From positions 1-10,284 of the forward strand of contig JAXDZY010000008.1 in NCBI GenBank assembly GCA_034086685.1: a stretch of DNA of 10,284 bases. The letters are read 5' to 3'. Each line of letters begins with the position of its first letter. Position 1 is the first letter of the stretch. A model generated the notes under the pieces. The model was given only the letters and a program-made list of their open reading frames with translations, did no database searches and was not told the origin of the DNA. The DNA comes from TWA4 sp034086685 (GTDB taxonomy: Bacteria > Bacillota > Clostridia > Lachnospirales > Lachnospiraceae). Both the position numbers and the translations under genes were made by a program. This document shows positions 1-6,381 of the stretch, in pieces.

Positions 1-1
1 T

Positions 2-427
2 GATTTTATTATCAAGGATACACCGGAACTGATCAAAAGCAAGATTCACGAGTGTCTGCTGAATGTAATGGAAAAATACCGTTCTTCCTGCAATAAAATC
101 ATGAAAACCTTTTCCATCACTCTGGGCGACCATATAACAACAGTGGAACTGGATAAGATTCTGTATTTTGAAACCACCTCCAATATTCACCGGATCGTCC
201 TTCAGGCGGAAAACCGGCGGATTGAGTTTACTTCTCAGCTGAAGGAAGTGGAAAAGCAGCTTGATTACCGTTTCTACCGCTGCCACCGCTCCTGTATTAT
301 TAACCGGGATCAGATACAGGAAGTGGATTTTACCAATTATACCATCCATATGAAAAACGGCCATATCTGTCCTTTATCTGTCCGTATGAAAAAAGGGCTG
401 AAAAAAATGCTTTCCCAATCAACCTGA
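2..427 (+). CDS. AgrA-like LytTR response regulator, C-terminal part (5' end outside window)
   Basis: The frame is open from the window edge, so the ATG at 68 is internal and the true start lies upstream. The first residues (DFIIKD) look like the end of a receiver domain, where the conserved lysine of the phospho-acceptor site sits. A linker helix follows, then a LytTR DNA-binding domain running to the end. Family-typical stretches are YFETTSNIHRI, IEFTSQLKEVEKQL, FYRCHRSCIINRDQI and PLSVRMKKGLKK, close to the pattern of staphylococcal AgrA. Known for the family: a phosphorylated receiver lets the LytTR domain bind paired direct repeats and activate quorum-sensing, bacteriocin or virulence operons, with a sensor kinase usually encoded next door. 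The kinase is not in the window. The next gene downstream is unrelated and separated by 274 bases. The family is clear; the target genes cannot be told. Confidence 0.9.
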   Translation, partial: DFIIKDTPELIKSKIHECLLNVMEKYRSSCNKIMKTFSITLGDHITTVELDKILYFETTSNIHRIVLQAENRRIEFTSQLKEVEKQLDYRFYRCHRSCIINRDQIQEVDFTNYTIHMKNGHICPLSVRMKKGLKKMLSQST

Positions 428-518
428 ACATTCCATGATGTTCCTGATACCAACGCTCAGCTTATGGAGCATTGCCCGGAATTCTTCCAGAGACAAACAG
501 TGAATTAACATGAAAACA

Positions 519-547
519 TTGACGTTTTTCGTATTTGAATGTAAACT
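519..547 (+). promoter_or_regulatory. Candidate sigma-A promoter for the six-gene operon
   Basis: TTGACG at 519-524 is followed, after exactly 17 bases, by TAAACT at 542-547, which matches the -10 consensus at four of six positions. Transcription would start near 554, giving a leader of about 150 bases that contains the stem-loop at 601-632 and the small open frame at 667-705. No other promoter-like pair in the gap looked better. It is a consensus match only. Confidence 0.45.
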
Positions 548-600
548 GTAACAGAATAATCTTCCGCAATATAGATAGCAAATATGAAAAAGTGAATTAA

Positions 601-637
601 ATCCACCTAACAGAAACAATACCTGGGTGGATATTTT
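601..637 (+). terminator. Stem-loop with short T-rich tail (terminator or leader attenuator)
   Basis: ATCCACCTA at 601-609 pairs with TGGGTGGAT at 624-632. This gives a 9-bp stem with one G-T wobble and a 14-base loop, followed by ATATTTTCAT. The T run is short, so termination may be weak. It could end transcripts from the LytTR gene, whose stop codon is about 170 bases upstream. If the promoter at 519-547 is real, it lies instead in the operon's leader and could act as an attenuator. The sequence does not decide between the two. Confidence 0.4.
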
Positions 638-653
638 CATCTCCATTCAATGC

Positions 654-659
654 GGAGGG
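654..659 (+). promoter_or_regulatory. Strong ribosome binding site ahead of a 12-codon leader frame
   Basis: GGAGGG lies 7 bases before the ATG at 667, ideal spacing. It is more than 40 bases from the start of the radical SAM gene at 702, too far to serve that start directly. The radical SAM start has only a weak purine stretch in front of it. Confidence 0.6.
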
Positions 660-666
660 ATTATTA

Positions 667-705
667 ATGAATATAAACACTAACATAGAAAGCGAAGAAA
701 CATGA
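667..705 (+). CDS. Putative 12-residue leader peptide translationally coupled to the radical SAM gene
   Basis: The frame reads MNINTNIESEET and stops with TGA at 703-705, overlapping the next gene's ATG (702-704) as ATGA. This is the same 4-base overlap seen later in the operon between the YgiQ and RluA-family genes. It has the best ribosome binding site in the gap. The radical SAM frame has a stop at 681-683, so that gene cannot start further upstream. The peptide is hydrophilic and acidic with no run of one amino acid, so it does not look like a classic amino-acid attenuator peptide. I infer that its role, if translated, is to deliver ribosomes to the downstream start. No homologue is known to me. 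Confidence 0.4.
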   Translation: MNINTNIESEET

Positions 706-2573
706 GAAAGTTAGCGTTAAGCGAAGAAATTTTGTTAAAAGTTGACAAACCCGCCCGGTATATCGGCGGAGAATATAATTCCGTATTGAAAAATCCGGAT
801 GAGGTGGAGACGCGCATTGCCATGTGTTTCCCGGACGTTTATGAAATCGGCATGTCTCATCTGGGTATGCAGATTTTATACGATATGTTCAATAAACGGG
901 AGGACATCTGGTGTGAACGCGTCTTCTCCCCCTGGACAGATCTTCATGAGATTATGAAAAAAGAAGGAATTCCGCTCTTTGCACTGGAGTCTCAGGATCC
1001 TGTGAAAGATTTTGACTTCATTGGAATTACCATCCAGTATGAGATGTGCTACACCAATATTCTGCAGATTCTGGATCTGGCTCATATTCCCATGCTGGCA
1101 GCAGACCGTTCTGATAACGATCCCATCGTCATGGGAGGTGGTCCCTGTGTGTATAATCCTGAACCTCTGGCAGATTTTTTTGATCTTTTTTATATCGGTG
1201 AAGGAGAAGTCAATAATCTGAAACTGATTGATTTATATCAGGATTGTAAAAAGGCCGGTCTTGGACGGAGGGAATTTCTGAAAAAAGCAGCAGGCCTGCA
1301 GGGAATCTATGTTCCTTCTCTCTATGAAGTAACCTATCATGACGATCAGACCATCGCTGCTTTCACGCCTGTATGCAAAGAGGCCCCTTCCACTGTTGCA
1401 AAAGCTGTCGTGGAGGACATGACTGAGCCGGAATACCTGAAAAAACCGGTAGTTCCTTTCCTTAAGGTAACGCAGGACCGGGCAGTTCTTGAAGTCATGA
1501 GAGGCTGCATCCGGGGCTGCCGTTTCTGCCAGGCAGGTATGGTTTACCGTCCCCGCAGGGAACGAAACGCACAGGAACTTCTGCAGATTGCTGAAGAAAT
1601 TCTGAAAAATACGGGACACGAGGAAATTTCCCTGAGTTCTCTCAGCTCAAGCGATTATTCCGGTCTGGGAGAACTGGTCAACGGTCTGATTGAAACCTGT
1701 AATGAGCAGCATGTAAATCTGTCTCTTCCGTCTCTGCGCATTGATTCCTTCTCTCTGGATATCATGAGCAAGGTGCAGGATATTAAAAAAAGCAGTCTGA
1801 CATTTGCTCCGGAAGCAGGAACACAGAGAATGCGGAATCTGATCAATAAAGGACTGACGGAGGAGGATATCCTGGATGGTGCAAGAAAGGCATTTCTCGG
1901 CGGCTGGACAAAAGTTAAGCTGTATTTTATGCTGGGTCTTCCCACCGAGACAAAAGAAGATATGGAAGGCATTGCCGATCTGGCCAATAAGATTGCAGCT
2001 GAATACTTCGATGCGATTCCCAAGCCGGAACGAAAGGGAAATCTTTCCATTACTTCCAGTACCTCTTTCTTTATTCCGAAGCCTTTTACACCTTTACAGT
2101 GGGCTCCCATGTGCGAGATGCAGGATTACATCGATAAAGCAGAAACCGTCAAGCATGCCATCAAAAGTCAGCTGAATCAGAAACGGTTAAGCTATCAGTG
2201 GCATTCTCCGGAAGCTTCTATTCTGGAGGGTGTCTTTGCCCGCGGTGACAGACGGCTTGGCAGGGCAATTTTAAAAGCATATGAATCAGGATGTCTTTAT
2301 GATTCCTGGTCAGAACAGTTTGATTACGATAAATGGATGCAGGTACTTTCCGACTGCGGACTGGACTATCATTTTTATACAACAAGAGAACGCAGTCTGG
2401 ATGAGATCTTCCCCTGGGATTTCATTGATGCAGGTGTCAGCAAAAAATTCCTGATTCGCGAATGGAAGCGTGCCATGAATGAGGAGGTTACTCCCAATTG
2501 TGCCATGAAATGTGCCGGCTGCAGTGCAGACCGTTTTGCAAGGGAGGCGTGTCATCATGAAAATCAGAATTAA
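702..2573 (+). CDS. TIGR03960-type radical SAM protein, partner of the DUF2344 protein
   Basis: The 623 residues contain the radical SAM signature CIRGCRFC, with Cys269, Cys273 and Cys276 in CxxxCxxC spacing to hold the 4Fe-4S cluster that cleaves S-adenosylmethionine. The N-terminal ~230 residues (FPDVYEIGMSHLGMQ, DPIVMGGGPCVYNPEPLADF, FYIGEGE) match the Radical_SAM_N2 region, which resembles a cobalamin-binding fold but shows no DxHxxG motif. The radical SAM barrel follows to about residue 480 (SLPSLRIDSF, TFAPEAGTQRMR, KLYFMLGLPTET). Near the C-terminus a second CxxxCxxC (Cys600, Cys604, Cys607) plus Cys617 could bind another metal cluster. The family's reaction is unknown. Members are adjacent to or fused with TIGR03936 proteins and often next to RNase G and ribosomal protein genes, so a role in RNA or ribosome modification is an inference. 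The MRKLAL start agrees with relatives as I recall them. The 3' end overlaps the next gene by 17 bases. Confidence 0.93.
   Translation: MRKLALSEEILLKVDKPARYIGGEYNSVLKNPDEVETRIAMCFPDVYEIGMSHLGMQILYDMFNKREDIWCERVFSPWTDLHEIMKKEGIPLFALESQDPVKDFDFIGITIQYEMCYTNILQILDLAHIPMLAADRSDNDPIVMGGGPCVYNPEPLADFFDLFYIGEGEVNNLKLIDLYQDCKKAGLGRREFLKKAAGLQGIYVPSLYEVTYHDDQTIAAFTPVCKEAPSTVAKAVVEDMTEPEYLKKPVVPFLKVTQDRAVLEVMRGCIRGCRFCQAGMVYRPRRERNAQELLQIAEEILKNTGHEEISLSSLSSSDYSGLGELVNGLIETCNEQHVNLSLPSLRIDSFSLDIMSKVQDIKKSSLTFAPEAGTQRMRNLINKGLTEEDILDGARKAFLGGWTKVKLYFMLGLPTETKEDMEGIADLANKIAAEYFDAIPKPERKGNLSITSSTSFFIPKPFTPLQWAPMCEMQDYIDKAETVKHAIKSQLNQKRLSYQWHSPEASILEGVFARGDRRLGRAILKAYESGCLYDSWSEQFDYDKWMQVLSDCGLDYHFYTTRERSLDEIFPWDFIDAGVSKKFLIREWKRAMNEEVTPNCAMKCAGCSADRFAREACHHENQN
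2541..2547 (+). promoter_or_regulatory. Ribosome binding site fixing the DUF2344 gene start
   Basis: AGGGAGG lies 9 bases before the ATG at 2557. It selects this start over upstream in-frame codons within the radical SAM gene, such as the one at 2512, which have no comparable site. Confidence 0.7.
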
Positions 2574-3258
2574 ATTTTCGAAAACAGGTCATTTAAAATA
2601 CATCGGACATCTGGATATTATGCGCTGTTTCCAGAAGATCATGCGCCGTGCAGAAGTGGATATTGCCTATTCAGCCGGATTCAGCCCTCACCAGATCATG
2701 AGCTTTGCTTCTCCTCTGGGCCTGGGCCTGACTTCAGAAGGGGAATATGTGGATATTGAAGTCCTGTCAACACAATCTTCCGAAGTGATGCTGAAAAAGA
2801 TCAATGCTGTTACAGTTGACGGTCTCCAGGTATTAAGCTATGTCAGATTGCCGGATCAGGCAAAAACAGCCATGTCCATGGTTGCAGCCGCAGATTACCG
2901 GGTATCCTTTAATCATCCTGTGAGTCCGCGTGTAAAAGAACAGTTTGAAGATTTTCTTTCACGGGATTCTATTGTAATTACCAAAAAAACAAAGAAAAGT
3001 GAGATGGATCTGGACATCCGTCCTCTGATTTATCAGGCCGGCATGGAGGAACAGACATTATATCTGCAGCTTTCTGCAGGAAGTGCTGCAAATCTGAAGC
3101 CCGAGCAGGTACTTGAGGCATTTATTGAAGCATACGGAATTGATCCGGATGCTCTTTCCTGTCATATTCATCGTCTGGAAATGTATGCCGATCTGGCAAA
3201 GACGGGCCAGAAGCGCAGACTGATTCCGCTGGAAGGAATGGGTGAGGCAATTGTCTGA
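2557..3258 (+). CDS. TIGR03936 / DUF2344 radical SAM-linked protein
   Basis: This 233-residue protein starts MKIRIKFSKTGHLKYIGHLD and carries the conserved N-terminal block of the family: HLDIMRCFQKIMRRAEVDIAYSAGF, then SPHQIMSFASPLGLGL and SEGEYVDIE. It has no CxxxCxxC motif, signal peptide or membrane segment, so it is likely a cytoplasmic accessory rather than a second radical SAM enzyme. Known of the family: it occurs next to TIGR03960 radical SAM proteins and is sometimes fused to their C-terminus, so the two probably act as one unit. Its biochemical job is unknown. Here the genes are separate but overlap by 17 bases, consistent with coupled, near-stoichiometric synthesis. The start is chosen for its good ribosome binding site and because the conserved block begins there. 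It overlaps the RNase G gene by 17 bases. Confidence 0.9.
   Translation: MKIRIKFSKTGHLKYIGHLDIMRCFQKIMRRAEVDIAYSAGFSPHQIMSFASPLGLGLTSEGEYVDIEVLSTQSSEVMLKKINAVTVDGLQVLSYVRLPDQAKTAMSMVAAADYRVSFNHPVSPRVKEQFEDFLSRDSIVITKKTKKSEMDLDIRPLIYQAGMEEQTLYLQLSAGSAANLKPEQVLEAFIEAYGIDPDALSCHIHRLEMYADLAKTGQKRRLIPLEGMGEAIV
3231..3237 (+). promoter_or_regulatory. Ribosome binding site for the GTG-started RNase G gene
   Basis: GGAAGGA lies only 4 bases before the GTG at 3242, closer than usual. The alternative in-frame TTG at 3251 is 13 bases away. GTG 3242 is the better choice, but the start remains uncertain by three codons. Confidence 0.45.
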
Positions 3259-4438
3259 TCTGATCGTAACCAGACGGGAAAATGGGATGGTGGCTGCTCT
3301 GAAAGAAAATAACAGGATCACGGAGCTGCATGTAGAACGTGAAAAAGCCTTTCGCGTGGGTAATATCTATGTGGGCCGCGTACAGAGTATTGTAAAAAAC
3401 ATCAATGCTGCTTTTATTGATTTCGGCTGCGGCATGAACGGTTATCTGGAACTGGAACATGAAAGAGATTTTTTCTATACCAGACAGGCCAGACCGGGAA
3501 AAACCACCTGCGGTGATGAATTGCTGGTTCAGCTGGAAAAAGAGCCTGTAAAAACAAAGCTTCCTGTTTTAAATGGTCATCTTAATATCAGCGGTCGTTT
3601 TGCCGTACTGGTACACGGTGAAAATGGTATTGTATTTTCCAGAAAGATCCGAAACAGAGTGCTTCAGGAAGAGATCCGACAGCAGATTCTTTCTGAAAAA
3701 CTGCTGCCTGAACATTGTGCGCTGATTATCCGCACCAATGCCCAGGATGTGTCCTGTAAACATGTTTTGGATGAAATCAGAACCCTGACGGTACGCTATA
3801 ACAAATTGCTGGAGACAGCTCCCTACCGCGCCTGTTTTTCCTGCCTTTACCGTGGAGAACATGCATTTCTGACGCTGATCCGGGATTATCCCATCAGCTG
3901 TGAGCTTCAGGTTATTACGGATATGGAGGATTTTTATCAGGAATTGATGGAAAAACTTCCTGAAATTCCTGCCCGTCTGTATAAAGACCCTCAGTTGAGC
4001 CTTACTGCCCTGTACTCACTGAATACAGCTTTTGAGCAGGCTTTGAGCAGACATGTATGGCTGAAATCAGGAGGCTACCTGGTGCTGGAACCCACGGAAG
4101 CTCTGACTGTAATTGATGTGAATACAGGAAAATCTACAGATAAACACATCAACAGAGAACAGCAGTTTCTCCGCACAGATCTGGAAGCGGCAAAAGAAAT
4201 CGCACTGCAGCTGCGCCTGCGTAATTACAGTGGAATTATCATTGTTGATTTCATTGATCTGGAATCCAGAGAACATACTGAGGAGCTGATGAAATATTTC
4301 CGTCAGGAGCTGGCCAGGGACCGGGTCAAGGCAACACTGGTGGATATGACACGTCTGAATCTTGCTGAAGTTACCAGAAAACGTGTTTACCGGCCTTTGC
4401 ATGAGGCGGTAAAAGATCTGAAAAAGGAGGAAAGATGA
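3242..4438 (+). CDS. rng: RNase E/G-family endoribonuclease (RNase G), without zinc-link
   Basis: The protein has 398 residues. The N-terminal part holds the S1-like RNA-binding domain (VGNIYVGRVQSIVKNINAAFIDFG, residues about 38-61 and onward), split as usual by an RNase H-like region. The catalytic DNase I-like part ends the protein: TVIDVNTGKST with Asp292 and Asn294, and IIIVDFID with Asp336. By spacing and context these match E. coli RNase E Asp303, Asn305 and Asp346, which bind the catalytic magnesium. The enzyme should cleave single-stranded, AU-rich RNA near 5' monophosphate ends, in rRNA maturation and mRNA decay. It stops 18 residues after VTRKR, where E. coli RNase G (about 489 residues) and RNase E continue into the CPxC zinc-link and small domain; no such cysteines are present. 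The stop codon overlaps the next gene, so nothing is hidden by a frameshift. The start is GTG; TTG at 3251 is possible. Confidence 0.92.
   Translation: MRQLSDLIVTRRENGMVAALKENNRITELHVEREKAFRVGNIYVGRVQSIVKNINAAFIDFGCGMNGYLELEHERDFFYTRQARPGKTTCGDELLVQLEKEPVKTKLPVLNGHLNISGRFAVLVHGENGIVFSRKIRNRVLQEEIRQQILSEKLLPEHCALIIRTNAQDVSCKHVLDEIRTLTVRYNKLLETAPYRACFSCLYRGEHAFLTLIRDYPISCELQVITDMEDFYQELMEKLPEIPARLYKDPQLSLTALYSLNTAFEQALSRHVWLKSGGYLVLEPTEALTVIDVNTGKSTDKHINREQQFLRTDLEAAKEIALQLRLRNYSGIIIVDFIDLESREHTEELMKYFRQELARDRVKATLVDMTRLNLAEVTRKRVYRPLHEAVKDLKKEER
4425..4430 (+). promoter_or_regulatory. Ribosome binding site deciding between two adjacent ATGs of ygiQ
   Basis: AGGAGG lies 4 bases before the ATG at 4435 and 7 bases before the ATG at 4438. 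The second spacing is more typical, so 4438 is preferred. The site is inside the last codons of the RNase G gene, coupling the two. Confidence 0.65.
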
Positions 4439-6381
4439 TGCACGATTTTCTGCCCTTATGCCGGGAAGACATGGAAAAACGCGGCTGGATACAGCCTGAT
4501 TTTGTATATATAACCGGTGATGCCTATGTGGATCATCCTTCATTCGGTACCGCTATTATCAGCCGCCTGCTGGAATCCAGAGGATATAAAGTGGCTATCT
4601 TATCACAGCCGGACTGGAAAAAGGAAGAATCTGTTCAGGAATTCGGACGTCCCAGACTCGGATTTCTGGTTTCTTCCGGCAATATGGATTCCATGGTCAA
4701 TCATTATACTGTTGCGAAAAAACGCCGCAAAAATGATGCTTACACACCCGGCGGTGTCATGGGAAAACGTCCGGATTATGCCGTAATCGTATACTGCAAC
4801 CTGATCCGTCGGGTATATAAGGATGTTCCCATTATTATCGGAGGAATTGAAGCCAGTCTGCGGCGCATGGCTCATTATGACTACTGGTCTGACCGTCTGA
4901 AACGTTCCGTACTTATGGATTCATCAGCAGACCTTCTCTGTTACGGAATGGGTGAACATTCCACCATTGAAATTGCAGATTGTCTGGCCGGTGGAATGTC
5001 CGTAAAAGATATCACTTTTGTCCGCGGAACCGTATATCGGACCAGCAAACCGGAAATTTACAAAGATGGGCTGATGCTTCCCTCATTTGAGGAGCTTTTG
5101 CAGGATAAAAGAAAATATGCAGAGAGTTTCTATATCCAGTATCGCAATACCGACCCTTTTTCCGGTAAAAAACTGGTGGAACCCTATCCCAACAAACAGT
5201 ATCTGGTTCAGAACCCTCCTGCTCTGCCGCTGACTCAGATGGAGATGGATGATCTTTATGCACTTCCTTACATGAGAACCTGGCATCCCTCATACAAAAC
5301 CGCAGGAGGTGTTCCGGCCATTGAGGAAGTTCAGTTCAGCCTGGTCAATAACCGGGGCTGTTTCGGCGGCTGCAGCTTCTGCGCTCTGACTTTCCATCAG
5401 GGCAGAATCATCCAGTGCAGAAGCCATGAATCCATCCTGGCAGAAGCAAAGCTCATGACCGGACAGCCTGAATTCAAAGGATACATCCACGATGTGGGTG
5501 GTCCTACAGCAGACTTCAGGCATCCCGCATGCGAAAAACAGCTGAAAAAAGGGGTCTGTCCCGACAAACAGTGTCTTTTTCCTGCTCCCTGCAGGAATCT
5601 GCGGGCTGATCACCGGGATTACATGGAGCTTCTGCGCAAACTGAGAAATCTTCCCGGAGTAAAAAAGGTTTTTATCCGATCGGGTATCCGTTTTGATTAC
5701 GTACTGGCCGATACAAAAAGCAATTTCCTTGAAGAATTATGCCGGTATCATGTCAGTGGTCAGCTGAAAGTTGCGCCGGAACACGTGTCGGATCAGGTTT
5801 TGAAATATATGGGAAAACCGGCAAACAGCGTTTACCGGCAGTTTACGGACCGATATGCGAAAATGAACGGGAAACTGCATAAAAAACAGTATCTTGTTCC
5901 GTATCTGATGTCTTCCCACCCGGGTTCAACCTTGAAAGAAGCTGTGGAACTGGCAGAAGCCGTCCGTGATATGGGATATATGCCGGAACAGGTTCAGGAT
6001 TTCTACCCCACCCCATCCACAATTTCCACCTGCATGTATTATACCGGTCTGGATCCACGCACCATGGAAAAAGTATACGTGCCCCGCAATCCTCATGAAA
6101 AAGCCATGCAGCGGGCACTGGTGCAGTACCGGAATCCTGACAATTACGAACTGGTAAAAGAAGCTCTCATCAGAGCAGGAAGAACCGATCTGATCGGATT
6201 TTCACCCAACTGTCTGATCCGCCCTCGAAAACCCGGGGATAAAAGACCGGTCGAAAATAAGAAAAAACCGGATTCTTTCAGCAATTCCGGCAAAAAGAGC
6301 GTCAGAAGAACTGCAGATAAAAGTCAAAAACAGAAACCCGCAAACAGACAGAATAAAAGCAGAACAGGTAAGAGAAAATGA
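4438..6381 (+). CDS. ygiQ: YgiQ family radical SAM protein (UPF0313)
   Basis: The protein has 647 residues from the preferred ATG, or 648 if 4435 is used. The N-terminal ~300 residues match the YgiQ-specific domain (VYITGDAYVDHPSFG, SSGNMDSMVNHYT, IIIGGIEASLRRMAHYDYWSD). The radical SAM signature is CFGGCSFC, Cys308-Cys312-Cys315. A cysteine-rich insert follows (CEKQLKKGVCPDKQCLFPAPC), shared with E. coli YgiQ, then KVAPEH, QYLVPYLMSSHPG and QVQDFYPTPSTISTCMYYTG, typical of the barrel end and the DUF3362 region. The last 53 residues, from Arg595, are a lysine/arginine-rich, probably disordered tail. The family reaction is not established. The enzyme should be cytoplasmic and use S-adenosylmethionine with a 4Fe-4S cluster. 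It shares an ATGA overlap with the following pseudouridine synthase gene, so an RNA-related role is possible but unproven. Confidence 0.94.
   Translation: MHDFLPLCREDMEKRGWIQPDFVYITGDAYVDHPSFGTAIISRLLESRGYKVAILSQPDWKKEESVQEFGRPRLGFLVSSGNMDSMVNHYTVAKKRRKNDAYTPGGVMGKRPDYAVIVYCNLIRRVYKDVPIIIGGIEASLRRMAHYDYWSDRLKRSVLMDSSADLLCYGMGEHSTIEIADCLAGGMSVKDITFVRGTVYRTSKPEIYKDGLMLPSFEELLQDKRKYAESFYIQYRNTDPFSGKKLVEPYPNKQYLVQNPPALPLTQMEMDDLYALPYMRTWHPSYKTAGGVPAIEEVQFSLVNNRGCFGGCSFCALTFHQGRIIQCRSHESILAEAKLMTGQPEFKGYIHDVGGPTADFRHPACEKQLKKGVCPDKQCLFPAPCRNLRADHRDYMELLRKLRNLPGVKKVFIRSGIRFDYVLADTKSNFLEELCRYHVSGQLKVAPEHVSDQVLKYMGKPANSVYRQFTDRYAKMNGKLHKKQYLVPYLMSSHPGSTLKEAVELAEAVRDMGYMPEQVQDFYPTPSTISTCMYYTGLDPRTMEKVYVPRNPHEKAMQRALVQYRNPDNYELVKEALIRAGRTDLIGFSPNCLIRPRKPGDKRPVENKKKPDSFSNSGKKSVRRTADKSQKQKPANRQNKSRTGKRK

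Noticed and set aside
426..443. Six-bp inverted repeat GAACAT/ATGTTC over the LytTR stop codon as a terminator
   Set aside because: Short AT-rich stem and no T run after it.
510..551. Possible 13-codon plus-strand frame MKTLTFFVFECKL
   Set aside because: No ribosome binding site, and it overlaps the candidate promoter. Nothing marks it as an autoinducer peptide despite the AgrA-like gene nearby.
419..646. Minus-strand 75-codon frame across the gap after the LytTR gene
   Set aside because: No ribosome binding site before its ATG, no recognisable domain, and it overlaps plus-strand promoter-like and stem-loop signals.
1012..2558. Several open frames of 69-151 codons on either strand within the radical SAM gene
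   Set aside because: They are shadows of a clearly conserved protein, without domains or ribosome binding sites of their own.
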